Assembly (NCBI GenBank): GCA_045615345.1
Contig: JAZLER010000023.1
Coordinates: 1-64,000 of the forward strand
Length of the DNA: 64,000 nt
Origin: Fumia sp045615345
GTDB taxonomy: Bacteria; Bacillota; Clostridia; Oscillospirales; Ruminococcaceae
Direction: 5' to 3'
Shown: piece after piece, positions 7,927 through 17,131 of the stretch
Numbering within the stretch: position 1 is the first letter of the stretch
Layout of the letters: each line of letters begins with the position of its first letter
Position numbers and translations under genes: made by a program
The notes under the pieces: generated by a model
The model's database searches: none
What the model was told of the DNA's origin: nothing
Seen by the model: the letters and a program-made list of their open reading frames with translations, nothing else

Positions 7927-10797
7927 TTATTTAAAATAAAAACTGAATTTAATATCTTTTTCATTAAGCTGATACTTTTTAAGAAGTGCAGGACCGCATG
8001 AGCCCGAACCGATACCCGAAACTTTGTAATCAATTCTTACGGTGATGTTTTCTTCGTCACAAAGTTCATTTTGATGCATAGCTTTCATTAAGTTATGAGC
8101 AGAATATCTTGAAACATTGATATCCATCTCAGTTTCAGCTTCAAAAGAAAGTGAATTTCTGATATCGAGCGTTCTTGTATTTGTATGGTTGCCGTGCTCC
8201 TGAGGTACGATGTAATTTACATACTCGTAATCGGCATCGGAGGTATAGAAGTTAACCATACTGCCGTGGTGCATATCGCAGTAGCTTTCAAACGGACCCA
8301 TACCGAAATATGTAAATTCGCTCTTATCTTTCGGAATTTTAAACTCAAATCCGAGTCTTGGCAAGAAGATGCAACGCTCTTTGATTTTACCCGAAAGGTC
8401 TGCTTTGACAGTGCCGTCAGCGAAAACGGTGTAGTTTAATTCGTATCTCAAATACGGCTCTCTGGATACACCCGAAACACTGCCCGAAACTGTCAGAACA
8501 TTGTCTTTAAGTGAGGCAGAATAAACCTTTTCAAACTGTCTGTCAAAGTTCTCAGCACCATGAGAACGCTGCCAGTAAAGTTGAGGTTTAATATATCTTT
8601 CGTTATCGGTAGGAGCACGCATCGCCGTAATTTTTAAGGGTTCACAAATCTGCTCTTCCCCGTTCTTTATAAGGCTTACAAAAGTACCGATATCCTTTGA
8701 GAAAGTATATTTAAAGTTCTCACCACTGAAGATAAAATTATGGTTATCTTCATAAACCTCTGCGTATTTATCACAAAGAGATTTCTCTACTACTTTTGTC
8801 GGGAGCTTAAGCTGTTTTTGTGCCACACAGAAGCCCTTTTTATCGTAAAGATAACAGTTTACAAAAGCACCGAGCTCACATTCTGTAGGGACTAAAATTC
8901 CAATTTTAGTGGTCTTTTTAGGCTCAACATCCAAAGTAAGGGTTGCCCCATCAACTACCTTACCGTCAAGAGTTACTTCGTACACAAAATCGTATTCATT
9001 AAGATTTGTGAAATCGAAACGGTTTAAAACCTCGATTTCGCAATCATCTAAAGTAACATCCATATTCTGGTAAGCATATCTTACTTCCAAAGAACCTGAT
9101 TTGAGGCTCCTGTCGTGGAACACCATACCATCAGCGCAGAAGTTCAAGTCGTGAGTTAATTCACCCTCAAAGTCACCGCCGTATTTGGGAACACCATCAA
9201 CCACTACCGTATGGTCAGTCCATTCCCAGATACAACCACCGATAAGCTTTTTGTGTTTGTAGATTAAATCCCAGTAGTCCACAACATCACCGGGTCCGTT
9301 ACCCATAGCATGGGAGTATTCACACATAAAGTAAGGCATTTTAAACTCGGGGTCAAGTGCTTTTTTCTCAATAGACGGAATTTCCTCGTACATTCTTGAG
9401 AACATATCAACTCTTTCTAAAAGATAGGTCATATCCTTGTTGTATTTCTGCATTTCTGTAAGGTCAACAGCTCTTGAAACATCTTCGCAGTGGATAAGGC
9501 GTTTTTTATCAACACTTCTTATAAACTCAATCATAGCAAGGTGGTTGTCGCCGTGACCACTTTCGTTACCTGTTGACCATGAGAAAATGGATGTATGGTT
9601 TTTGTCGCGGTGGTAAGCTCTTACCATTCTTTCAATAAAGGAGTCCTTCCACTCGGGAATTTCGCAAATCCATTCGTCAGGGCGCTGAACAAAGTCAAAG
9701 CCGTCATCGTTGGGATACATAAATCTTGAAGCGTTGCCGTGCATTTCAAGGTCAGTTTCAAGCATTACATAAAATCCCATTTCGTCACAGAGGTTTAAAA
9801 ACTCAGGAGTCGGAGGATAATGAGAGGTTCTTATAGTATTGATGTTAAGCTCTTTCATAAGCTCTAAATCTCTTCTGATATCCTCAATTGTCATACACCA
9901 GCCCTTTTCAGGATGGGTATCGTGGTGGTTGACACCTTTGAGTTTTACTTCCGTGCCGTTTACCAGAAACTCACAGTCTTTTCCGATTTCGTATTTTACA
10001 AATCCAACTTTCTGGGAGATTTCTTCACCCTTTGAACTAAAGATAACTTCGTAAAGATAAGGCTTTTCAGCATTCCACTTAACGGGGTTTTCAACTGTGA
10101 ATGAAGTTTCACCGCAGGAAGTGACCTTATCAAGAAGCTTTTTCTCAGCATCAAAAAGGGATACTTCCCCTTCCCCGTCAAACTTAATGTTTATCTTGTT
10201 ATTATCGGTAGTGATATCAATATCTACAATATGTCCGTGAGGTCTTTTCAAGAGATAAACATCCCTGAAAATACCATTAAACCTGAAGCAGTCCTGGTCC
10301 TCAAGATAGCTTCCCGAACACCATTTTGTAACCTTTGCAGTAACTGTGTTGACACCCTGTTTTACAAAATCTGTGATATCAAACTCAGCCTGAAGGCGTG
10401 TACCCTGTGAGTAGCCCACATACTCATCGTTTATGTAAAGAGTAAGCGAACTTGAAACGCCCTCAAAAACGATGTAGGTTTTATTATCGGTGTAGTCAAT
10501 TACAAATTCTTTTCTGTAAATACCCAATGGGTTTTTACTGGGCACAAATGGCGGGTCAAAAGGAAAAGGATACGCTACATTTGTATAGTTAGGGTTTTCA
10601 TACCCTTTTAACTGCCAACAGGAAGGAACTTCAATGCTGTCCCAGTCTTTTTTTACTATATCTTCCTCGTAATCAGCATCAAAATATTTAAAATCCCACA
10701 CCCCGTTGAGTAAAGTCTTGCTGTCTTTTGGGATATAATAAGCTCTCTGCGGCAAACGATTTTCGGAAATTTTTGTAAGGTCTTCGTATCTTCTCAT
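7927..10797 (-). CDS. lacZ: Beta-galactosidase, glycoside hydrolase family 2 (LacZ type)
   Basis: Cytosolic GH2 enzyme of 956 residues with no signal peptide, predicted to hydrolyse terminal beta-galactosides. Domains in order: sugar-binding jelly roll (about 25-185), Ig-like linker (about 190-280), TIM barrel (about 285-570), second Ig-like domain, and the C-terminal beta-galactosidase small-chain domain (about 690-950, with TAMRAPTDNERY). Acid/base glutamate is E412 in WSTGNESGHGDN and nucleophile is E493 in MCEYSHAMGNGPGD; both motifs are intact. It is last in a four-gene operon with a 2-hydroxyacid dehydrogenase, a TIM-barrel isomerase and a PHP protein. The operon carries no sugar transporter, so how substrate enters is unclear. 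Confidence 0.93.
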   Translation of the reverse strand: MRRYEDLTKISENRLPQRAYYIPKDSKTLLNGVWDFKYFDADYEEDIVKKDWDSIEVPSCWQLKGYENPNYTNVAYPFPFDPPFVPSKNPLGIYRKEFVIDYTDNKTYIVFEGVSSSLTLYINDEYVGYSQGTRLQAEFDITDFVKQGVNTVTAKVTKWCSGSYLEDQDCFRFNGIFRDVYLLKRPHGHIVDIDITTDNNKINIKFDGEGEVSLFDAEKKLLDKVTSCGETSFTVENPVKWNAEKPYLYEVIFSSKGEEISQKVGFVKYEIGKDCEFLVNGTEVKLKGVNHHDTHPEKGWCMTIEDIRRDLELMKELNINTIRTSHYPPTPEFLNLCDEMGFYVMLETDLEMHGNASRFMYPNDDGFDFVQRPDEWICEIPEWKDSFIERMVRAYHRDKNHTSIFSWSTGNESGHGDNHLAMIEFIRSVDKKRLIHCEDVSRAVDLTEMQKYNKDMTYLLERVDMFSRMYEEIPSIEKKALDPEFKMPYFMCEYSHAMGNGPGDVVDYWDLIYKHKKLIGGCIWEWTDHTVVVDGVPKYGGDFEGELTHDLNFCADGMVFHDRSLKSGSLEVRYAYQNMDVTLDDCEIEVLNRFDFTNLNEYDFVYEVTLDGKVVDGATLTLDVEPKKTTKIGILVPTECELGAFVNCYLYDKKGFCVAQKQLKLPTKVVEKSLCDKYAEVYEDNHNFIFSGENFKYTFSKDIGTFVSLIKNGEEQICEPLKITAMRAPTDNERYIKPQLYWQRSHGAENFDRQFEKVYSASLKDNVLTVSGSVSGVSREPYLRYELNYTVFADGTVKADLSGKIKERCIFLPRLGFEFKIPKDKSEFTYFGMGPFESYCDMHHGSMVNFYTSDADYEYVNYIVPQEHGNHTNTRTLDIRNSLSFEAETEMDINVSRYSAHNLMKAMHQNELCDEENITVRIDYKVSGIGSGSCGPALLKKYQLNEKDIKFSFYFK

Positions 10798-10823
10798 TTT
10801 TTTGCTCCTTTTTTAGGTTCTGC

Positions 10824-11771
10824 CTAATCTACACGATTTCTTTTATCACCATCAAAAAATGCCTTCATATTGAGTATCATTTCGTTAAAGCATCTTTCTC
10901 TGGATTCTTTTGCACCCCACGCCATATGAGGGGTTAAAATCACATTATCAAAATCCTTGATTTCATAAAAAGGACTTGTTTTCGGGAATGGCTCGACTGA
11001 ATATACATCTGTACCAAATCCTTTGATATTCCCTGATTTTATCGCGTTACACACTGCCACCTCGTCGGTAACAGCCCCACGCGCTGTGTTTACAATAATC
11101 ACATTCTTTTTCATCTTTTTAATCCGTTCACTGTTTATAAGTGAGCGTGTTTCATCGGACAAAGGAATGTGAATGGTTATTATATCACTCTCTTTAACAA
11201 GTGTATCGATGTCAACGCATTTAACATCGGTTACGGGTTTGCGTTTATAAGCTAAGAGGTCACAACCCAAAGCCTTTGCCACTTCCCCAACCTTTTTACC
11301 GATGTTACCATACCCGATTATCCCCCAGGTCTTGCCGTAAAGCTCGTTATAAACGGGTTTTAATATATTGGCAGAATTGCCGTTTGTATAGGTGCCATCC
11401 TTGGTGTAGCGTGTGTATTCGTTTAAATGGTTTACAAGGCTTAACACCATCGAAACTGTAACCTGCGCTACACTGTAAACCGAGTACCCGGGCACATTGC
11501 AGACGGCTATTCCCTTTTTACGGCAGTAATCTAAATCAATGTTATCATACCCCGTTGCCGCCTCGCAGATTAGTTTCAAATCAGGTGCAAACTTCAAGTT
11601 ATTTTCGTTAAGCTTAACCTTGTTTACAAAGATAACCTCTGCTCCGCCGATATGACTTTCAAATTCCTCGGGTGAGGTGTTATCGTAAACTGTCACATCA
11701 CCGAACTCATTAATGGCAGAGATATCAAGGTCATCGCCTAATGTCAGGTAGTCAAGTACTTTAATTTTCAT
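10824..11771 (-). CDS. D-isomer-specific 2-hydroxyacid dehydrogenase
   Basis: NAD(P)-dependent oxidoreductase of the D-2-hydroxyacid family (glycerate/hydroxypyruvate/lactate/phosphoglycerate dehydrogenase-like), 315 residues. Seen: Rossmann motif WGIIGYGNIGKKVGE, the catalytic-region arginine in VNTARGAVTDE, the acid in DVYSVEPFP, and the catalytic histidine in LTPHMAWGAKESRER. It lacks the C-terminal ACT domain of long SerA. The ATG at 11771 is preferred because GGAGG is positioned correctly; an in-frame GTG seven codons earlier has no good site. It overlaps the isomerase gene by 11 bases. Substrate unknown. Confidence 0.88.
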   Translation of the reverse strand: MKIKVLDYLTLGDDLDISAINEFGDVTVYDNTSPEEFESHIGGAEVIFVNKVKLNENNLKFAPDLKLICEAATGYDNIDLDYCRKKGIAVCNVPGYSVYSVAQVTVSMVLSLVNHLNEYTRYTKDGTYTNGNSANILKPVYNELYGKTWGIIGYGNIGKKVGEVAKALGCDLLAYKRKPVTDVKCVDIDTLVKESDIITIHIPLSDETRSLINSERIKKMKKNVIIVNTARGAVTDEVAVCNAIKSGNIKGFGTDVYSVEPFPKTSPFYEIKDFDNVILTPHMAWGAKESRERCFNEMILNMKAFFDGDKRNRVD

Positions 11772-12681
11772 TATTACCTCCGTACCTTGCATTAAGATAA
11801 TTCTTAAGAACTGTTACCGCATATTTTGCAGTTTCAACCTCGATTCCCTTGCCTGAGCAGGACAAATTAAGCTCCATATTGTAAACACTATTGTAGCCAA
11901 TTTCATCAAGAGCATCGAACACATCATCCCAGTCAATTGTGCCTGTAAACGGAATTTTATGCTGGTCAGTAAGAGTATCGTTGTCATTTAAGTGCAAAAC
12001 TTTGATGCTGTCACCTATCATTCTTATAGCGTTTGCAGGGGTAGGATTATTGTTAAACCGCATCGCTTTATTGCAATGTCCTGTATCCATACAAGTGACA
12101 AAATAGTCTTTAAAATCCGTTTCACTGCATATTCTTTCGTACGCTTTTATAAATTCAGTTGTGTTGCCGAAAAAGTCACAACAACCGAAATTTGAAGCAT
12201 CTCCGAAGGTCTCAGTAGCAATTATTATATCATATTGTTTTGCAAATGTTAAAGCCTTTGTGAAAAAATCAAAGTTTAAGTTATGCATAAACTGAGGGTC
12301 GGTATCAGGTGCAAAAAAGATAGTGGTGACACCGTGCATAACACAAACAGGTGCACCTAAGACTTTGGTTGCAAGGCAATCTCGACGTGTGTTTTCCAGA
12401 ACATCAAAATCATGTTCTGGACGATTAATAAAACTTGTAACTCTGCCGTGAGTCTGTGAAATCTCGATACCTTCCGAACGAGCCACATCTTTAAGATGAG
12501 TAAAATACTTTATAATCTCGTCATCTGACTTGCTGTAAACGGACTCAGGATTTTTATAATCAAACTGGGGACCGCTTAAATCAAAGTCAATAGCATCAGC
12601 ACCGACTTCTTTTGATATTCTTATCGCTTTTTCATCACCGTAAAGGCGTTGCAAAGCACCGATTGCAATACCAATTTTCAT
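11761..12681 (-). CDS. Sugar phosphate isomerase/epimerase-like TIM barrel protein
   Basis: Xylose isomerase-like (AP endonuclease 2) TIM barrel, 306 residues. Candidate metal ligands occur in the usual order: E in IATETFGDASNF, D and H in CMDTGHCNK, H in VLHLNDND, and E in NMELNLSCSG. Family members isomerise or epimerise sugars, inosose or hydroxypyruvate, and the specific reaction is not evident. It lies one base after the PHP gene and upstream of the 2-hydroxyacid dehydrogenase and lacZ, so a role in breaking down a galactoside-derived sugar acid or polyol is plausible (inference). Confidence 0.8.
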   Translation of the reverse strand: MKIGIAIGALQRLYGDEKAIRISKEVGADAIDFDLSGPQFDYKNPESVYSKSDDEIIKYFTHLKDVARSEGIEISQTHGRVTSFINRPEHDFDVLENTRRDCLATKVLGAPVCVMHGVTTIFFAPDTDPQFMHNLNFDFFTKALTFAKQYDIIIATETFGDASNFGCCDFFGNTTEFIKAYERICSETDFKDYFVTCMDTGHCNKAMRFNNNPTPANAIRMIGDSIKVLHLNDNDTLTDQHKIPFTGTIDWDDVFDALDEIGYNSVYNMELNLSCSGKGIEVETAKYAVTVLKNYLNARYGGNNEN

Positions 12682-12682
12682 A

Positions 12683-13660
12683 CTAAAACCCCAATTCTTC
12701 TACAAAATATGCCTGTGAATTGGCTCTGTAGCCTTCGTTGTCTATAATTTCTATCCTGAAATATTTGTCAGCTTTTTTAATCTCAAATTCAGCGTAGTTT
12801 GTATCAAAAACTGCCTCCGAACGCCTGCCGTGGGTGCAGTAACAAATCTGCCTTGCATCGGAACATTCAACTATTACCTTGTTGTCTTTGACAGAAAGCT
12901 TATGGATTAAAGGCTTTTGTGATGAGTAAAACTCACCCTTTAAAAGTGCATCAATAATGCCTTTATAGGAAAATTCTTTTATATCTGCCATAACGAAAGC
13001 ACCGAAAGAATCGGGTTTATTGTTGTGGTTATCATCACCGCAGGAGATAAATACTCTTTTACCATCACGGAGAAAATCGTCAGCAACACCGATGTTGTAC
13101 TCGTGAATTCCGCTGACGATACTAGCACTATTGTAAACCTCAACGCCCCAAAGACCCTCATATCCACTGTAATCTGAGTAATTTTCCAAAGACCATCTTG
13201 AGTGGTTGTAACAGGCAAAAAATCCGTGTTTTTCGCCTTCTTTGATAAGGGCACTGATAGCCTCATGCGTGTAAACGCGTGGCGTATCCTCGGATTTATT
13301 TAACTTTCTTTCCTTTGAATACTTGTCAAACAAAGGCTCATAGGAAAAAGAATAATCATTTTCCTGCTCTTTTGCATAAAAGTTTATATGGCAAACCTTC
13401 ATATCAACGTTTTTAAGGGTAGAAAGCTCCCTGAACTGTTTAATCTGGTACTCACCGCTTGTAATAGCAATGAACTCCTCGTCATCTAAATAGGGGTGCT
13501 TGTTGATATGGTCGTGGTCTGTAAAGGCTACAAAACTGTACCCGTTTTCCTTGTAAAGCTTCTTTACTTCTTCGGGTGACAGAGTACCATCTGAAAGGTT
13601 TGTATGACAATGCATATTACCTTTATAGAACCTGTGATTTCCAAGTAAAACTTTTTCCAT
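12683..13660 (-). CDS. PHP-domain protein (third PHP protein of the window)
   Basis: PHP-fold protein of 325 residues. Motifs: YKGNMHCHTNLSDGTLSPEE near 15, VAFTDHDHINKH near 45, ITSGEYQI, ACYNHSRW near 160, GLWGVEVYNS, and ISCGDDNHN near 220, followed by an extra C-terminal beta-rich region of about 80 residues. This layout is seen in large uncharacterised PHP proteins of gut bacteria often found near carbohydrate-active genes. It is first in the lacZ operon behind a GGAGGGG site and the promoter at 13686-13714. Function unknown. Confidence 0.78.
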   Translation of the reverse strand: MEKVLLGNHRFYKGNMHCHTNLSDGTLSPEEVKKLYKENGYSFVAFTDHDHINKHPYLDDEEFIAITSGEYQIKQFRELSTLKNVDMKVCHINFYAKEQENDYSFSYEPLFDKYSKERKLNKSEDTPRVYTHEAISALIKEGEKHGFFACYNHSRWSLENYSDYSGYEGLWGVEVYNSASIVSGIHEYNIGVADDFLRDGKRVFISCGDDNHNNKPDSFGAFVMADIKEFSYKGIIDALLKGEFYSSQKPLIHKLSVKDNKVIVECSDARQICYCTHGRRSEAVFDTNYAEFEIKKADKYFRIEIIDNEGYRANSQAYFVEELGF

Positions 13661-13685
13661 AATTATCCCCTCCGATTTAAGGACA

Positions 13686-13714
13686 ATTATACTCTAAAGC
13701 AAAAAATAAAGCAA
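13686..13714 (-). promoter_or_regulatory. Promoter of the PHP-isomerase-dehydrogenase-lacZ operon
   Basis: Minus strand: -35 TTGCTT (13709-13714), 17-base spacer, -10 TATAAT (13686-13691), leader of about 20 bases with GGAGGGG. The -35 hexamer is formed by the 3' arm of the upstream capA terminator hairpin (13708-13716). Confidence 0.75.
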
Positions 13715-13736
13715 CCCTTTTTTCAAAGATTGCTTT
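13708..13736 (-). terminator. Intrinsic terminator after the CapA gene
   Basis: Nine-bp stem AAAGCAATC/GGTTGCTTT (one G-T pair) with an 11-base loop, followed on the minus strand by ATTTTTTG. It overlaps the next operon's -35 box. Confidence 0.7.
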
Positions 13737-13758
13737 GTTTTTTTCTATTATTTTCGTT

Positions 13759-15051
13759 TTACCACTTAACTTCTATCAAATGGTCATTATTGATGCTCAT
13801 TTTTATGCCGAAAGGCTCACACATTTCCTTGAAATACTCATAGATTTCAGGGTTGTAGCTTCGTCTTGGCAAACCTATATCCGACTTGTTACCTGACATA
13901 CTCATTTCAATGGGCATAAGGGTAATCTTTTTAACCTTGGTGCCATCTGTTTCCCACATAGGAATAACAGAACGGAACATCCTCTTGTCGGTCATAAGCC
14001 CTACTGTAAAGTCCTTGGAGCGTTTTTTCAAAAGGTCGTGAACAGTGGACTGTGATGTAAGCCCGTGTTTATTGAAGAAATCCTCTGGAGCGATTTCGAT
14101 ATCGTAAAGCTGCAGGATAAAGTCCCCGAGCGAATAGAAAATCGGTGAGTCTTTATACACTTCCATCGGTCTTAAAAGGTGCGGCCCGTGGCCTACTATA
14201 GCGTTAGCTCCCATATCAATACAATGGTGCGCAAAATCAATAAGGAAGTTTGATGGAGTTTCCTTTTTCTCCCCCTCAAGCTGATGGGAATGAACGGAAA
14301 TTATGATATAATCTGCCTGAAGCTTTGCTTCATAAATTGCCCTGTCAACACGTGCTATATCGGCTTTGTTAATTTCCCTTACAAATCTTGCTTTATCGCT
14401 TAATTTGAATTTAAGTTCCCCGAATTCGCATTCGTTTTCGTCAAGGTCAGCAAAGTAGCCTTCTTTTCTTGTGATTTCCTTTGCGGCATTGATGTTTGTT
14501 ACCTTTGCAAGCGCCTTGATATACTCAAAATCTTCCTTTGGAAGCTCTACATAGCTTTCAACACGGACTGCATTTATTCCGGGGCGACCTTTGACGCGTG
14601 CAGTCTGCTCCCCTGCTATCAGTGAAGCATTAAAATATGATGTGTTTACAGCAATAAGTGCCACTCTGCCGTTTTTGGTTTCGAGGTACTTGGGCGCTGA
14701 TGCCTCAGCTAAATTTCTGCCTGCACCACTGTGCACAAGTCCGCTTTTATTAAGAGCATCAAGTGTGCACTCAAACCCGTCATAAAAGAAATCAAGCGCG
14801 TGGTTGTTGTTAAAAGTTGTCATATTGAAATTGAATTTTTTAAGGTCATCCAGCACTTCAGGATTTGTCCTTAAGTATGTACCACCAGAAAACTGAGAAG
14901 CAGATGCCTCACCCTCGTGGTTTAAAGTAGTTTCAAGGTTAAAAAATCTCGCATCCCCCTCTGAAATAAAGGATGCCAGTTCGTTATACCCCTCGAAATC
15001 ATCGTAAATTCTTTTCTGGATTATAGCATCTCCTACTGCCGTAAATTTCAT
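13759..15051 (-). CDS. CapA-family (poly-gamma-glutamate capsule type) metallophosphatase-like protein
   Basis: PGA_cap/CapA domain protein, 430 residues, with a calcineurin-like phosphoesterase fold. Seen: KFTAVGDAIIQKR at the N-terminus, FNNNHALDFFYDGF near 85, ISVHSHQLEGE near 250, and GHGPHLLRPMEVYKDSPIFYSLGDF near 290, the family's paired Asn-His and Gly-His-x-Pro-His motifs. Unlike membrane-anchored CapA proteins it has no N-terminal hydrophobic segment and is predicted cytosolic. It overlaps the upstream M20 peptidase gene by four bases; partnership with a peptidase suggests peptide metabolism rather than capsule assembly, but this is inference. Confidence 0.82.
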   Translation of the reverse strand: MKFTAVGDAIIQKRIYDDFEGYNELASFISEGDARFFNLETTLNHEGEASASQFSGGTYLRTNPEVLDDLKKFNFNMTTFNNNHALDFFYDGFECTLDALNKSGLVHSGAGRNLAEASAPKYLETKNGRVALIAVNTSYFNASLIAGEQTARVKGRPGINAVRVESYVELPKEDFEYIKALAKVTNINAAKEITRKEGYFADLDENECEFGELKFKLSDKARFVREINKADIARVDRAIYEAKLQADYIIISVHSHQLEGEKKETPSNFLIDFAHHCIDMGANAIVGHGPHLLRPMEVYKDSPIFYSLGDFILQLYDIEIAPEDFFNKHGLTSQSTVHDLLKKRSKDFTVGLMTDKRMFRSVIPMWETDGTKVKKITLMPIEMSMSGNKSDIGLPRRSYNPEIYEYFKEMCEPFGIKMSINNDHLIEVKW

Positions 15052-16163
15052 TTAAATGCCTCCCCTAACTTTATTGCAAGCTCAAGCCCTTTGAGAATTG
15101 ATGCCTTGTCAACCCATTCATCTCTCCTGTGCATACCAAAACCATTACAGGTTCCTACGCAAAGAGCGGGAATACCAATAGAAAGCGGAAAATTGCAGTC
15201 GGTAGAAGAATTCGTAAACCACGCATTTTCCCCTGAAACTTCCTCGATTATCGGTTGTGCAATTTTAATCATCGGTTCAATTTTACTGAATTCTGTATTA
15301 CTACAGGGTCTGTCCCCTATTTTTGTAACATTAACTTTTATCTTTTCGGTAGCAGCAGATTTAAAGATTTCTTTAAATTTATTCTCCATAATTTCAAGAC
15401 ATTCTTTGTCGTCTGAACGGTATTCACAAAGCATTTTTGCGTTCTGTGCAATAGTGTTTACCGAGGTACCGCCCGAGATTTCGCCGACATTGTATGTAGT
15501 TTTTGTATTTTCTTTTTTGGGAACTTCCATACTGTAGATTTTATTCACCATCTCCGAAAGCTTCGCAATAGCGTTATCGTTGCCGAATTTTCCGTAGGAA
15601 TGTCCGCCTTCAGTTAAAACCTCAACCTCATAACGATGAGAACCCACACAGCTTGTGGTAAGCCTTGAAAGAGTTGACTCAAAGGCGATAAAACCTCTGA
15701 CTCTCCCTTTGTAATCTTCAAAAATCTGTCTTGTTCCCTTAAGGTTTCCAAGCCCTTCCTCACAGGAATCGCAGACAAACAAAATCCCCTTTTCGGGAAC
15801 TATATTATTTTCAAGGAAATACTTTGCCATAAACATCAATACCACAACATTTGCGGTATCATCGGAAGCCCCGGGACAGTGCACCTTTTTCCCATCGTCA
15901 AAGTACGGCAACGGCGTAAGATCCGGAAAAACTGTATCGGTATGTGCCGCATACACCATAATTTCATTGCTTCCTTCACAGTTTAACGGAAACACAACGT
16001 TTAAAGCATTGTCAATATAAACGCCCTTTGCACCACATTTTTCGAGGAAATTTTTACAGTATTCTGCCCTTTTTTCCTCATGATGAGAAGGAGCCGGAAT
16101 TAAACAAAGCTCCTTAAGAACCTTATAAATTTCAGCTTTATTATTTTCTATAAACTTATTCAT
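15048..16163 (-). CDS. M20 family metallopeptidase (PepT/M20 dipeptidase-like)
   Basis: Di-zinc peptidase, 371 residues from the ATG at 16163. Active-site motifs: VYAAHTDTVFPD near 75, PGASDDTANVVV near 110, FVCDSCEEGLGN near 140, FIAFESTLSR near 170, and the C-terminal GMHRRDEWVD histidine. A GTG three codons earlier is possible, but the GGGTGA site fits the ATG. The gene leads a two-gene operon with capA and is divergent from a LysR regulator. Specificity cannot be read; the sequence is distinct from the M20 protein at 2352-3482. Confidence 0.83.
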   Translation of the reverse strand: MNKFIENNKAEIYKVLKELCLIPAPSHHEEKRAEYCKNFLEKCGAKGVYIDNALNVVFPLNCEGSNEIMVYAAHTDTVFPDLTPLPYFDDGKKVHCPGASDDTANVVVLMFMAKYFLENNIVPEKGILFVCDSCEEGLGNLKGTRQIFEDYKGRVRGFIAFESTLSRLTTSCVGSHRYEVEVLTEGGHSYGKFGNDNAIAKLSEMVNKIYSMEVPKKENTKTTYNVGEISGGTSVNTIAQNAKMLCEYRSDDKECLEIMENKFKEIFKSAATEKIKVNVTKIGDRPCSNTEFSKIEPMIKIAQPIIEEVSGENAWFTNSSTDCNFPLSIGIPALCVGTCNGFGMHRRDEWVDKASILKGLELAIKLGEAFK

Positions 16164-16181
16164 AATTATCACCCAAATGAC

Positions 16182-16210
16182 ATTATAACCTAATTTTATA
16201 CAACTGTAAA
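16182..16210 (-). promoter_or_regulatory. Promoter of the M20 peptidase-capA operon
   Basis: Minus strand: -35 TTTACA (16205-16210), 17-base spacer, -10 TATAAT (16182-16187). It is back to back with the LysR promoter; the palindrome ACAATTGT (16210-16217) abuts its -35 box, a likely regulator site. Confidence 0.72.
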
Positions 16211-16228
16211 CAATTGTCCGAATTAGTC

Positions 16229-16257
16229 TTGCGCAAACTTTAAAGATGTGCTAAAAT
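16229..16257 (+). promoter_or_regulatory. Promoter of the LysR-family gene
   Basis: Plus strand: -35 TTGCGC (16229-16234), 17-base spacer, -10 TAAAAT (16252-16257), then GTGAGGTGA before the ATG at 16277. The -35 box sits in the palindrome TTGCGCAA (16229-16236), which could be an autoregulatory site. Confidence 0.7.
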
Positions 16258-16276
16258 AGTTAGTGAGGTGAATTGA

Positions 16277-17131
16277 ATGGAACTGCTACAACTTCGATAT
16301 TTTTATGAAAGTGCCGAGAATGAGAGTTTTGCAAAGACTGCCGAAAAGTATAAAGTCCCCCCTACTTCGGTTTCCGCATCGGTTAAAAGACTTGAAAAGG
16401 AGCTTGGTTGCGAGTTCTTTGACAGAAAATATAATAAGATTTTTTTAAACGACAGCGGAAGAAAATTCAAAGACTCAATAAAAAATGTTTTTAAAGAGCT
16501 TGATGAAGGTGTTATGTCAATTACCTCATCAACTGTTGATACCCGTGAAATCAACATTTTAGCACGGGCTATGCGCAACCAGATAACAGACCATATAATT
16601 GAATACAAACTGAAAAATCCCCATATTTCCTTCAGAACCGTCTTTGATTTTGACGATAATAACTACGAAAAATACGATATTATCATTGATGGAAAGTCGG
16701 ACAGATACAGAAACTATGAGAGTTTTGACCTTTTTACCACAAAGATTTGCCTGTGTGCCTCCGTGCAAAATCATCTTGTCGGCAAGAAACTCTCACTGAG
16801 TCAGCTCAAGGATGAGGCTTTTGTTTCTGTCGGTGAGAACAACAGCCTTCATAAGTTATTTTTAAATGCCTGTAAAAAGGCAGGTTTCACCCCAAATGTA
16901 ATTATGTTAAGTAACGATATCTCCTGTAACCGAAAATATGTTGAAGCAAATGTCGGTATCGGACTTTCAAGGGACTATTCCGAAAAACCCACATCATCAA
17001 AAACCATTGAATACCTGAATATTTCTGACTTTAACGAAAAACAGACTATCTGCGCATATTTTCGCAAAGAGTCTGTTTATGGAAATATCGAACATTTTCT
17101 TAAATTCTTAAAAAACAAAAGCCACCGGTAA
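16277..17131 (+). CDS. LysR-family transcriptional regulator
   Basis: DNA-binding regulator of 284 residues. N-terminal winged helix-turn-helix (about 1-60: LLQLRYFYESAENESFAKTA, then TSVSASVKRLEKELGCEFFDR), followed by a linker helix and a periplasmic-binding-like effector domain (about 85-280). It is one of only two plus-strand genes and is divergent from the M20 peptidase-capA operon, the classical LysR arrangement, so that operon is its probable target (inference). Effector unknown. Its TAA stop lies in the loop of a bidirectional terminator shared with lysC. Confidence 0.88.
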   Translation: MELLQLRYFYESAENESFAKTAEKYKVPPTSVSASVKRLEKELGCEFFDRKYNKIFLNDSGRKFKDSIKNVFKELDEGVMSITSSTVDTREINILARAMRNQITDHIIEYKLKNPHISFRTVFDFDDNNYEKYDIIIDGKSDRYRNYESFDLFTTKICLCASVQNHLVGKKLSLSQLKDEAFVSVGENNSLHKLFLNACKKAGFTPNVIMLSNDISCNRKYVEANVGIGLSRDYSEKPTSSKTIEYLNISDFNEKQTICAYFRKESVYGNIEHFLKFLKNKSHR

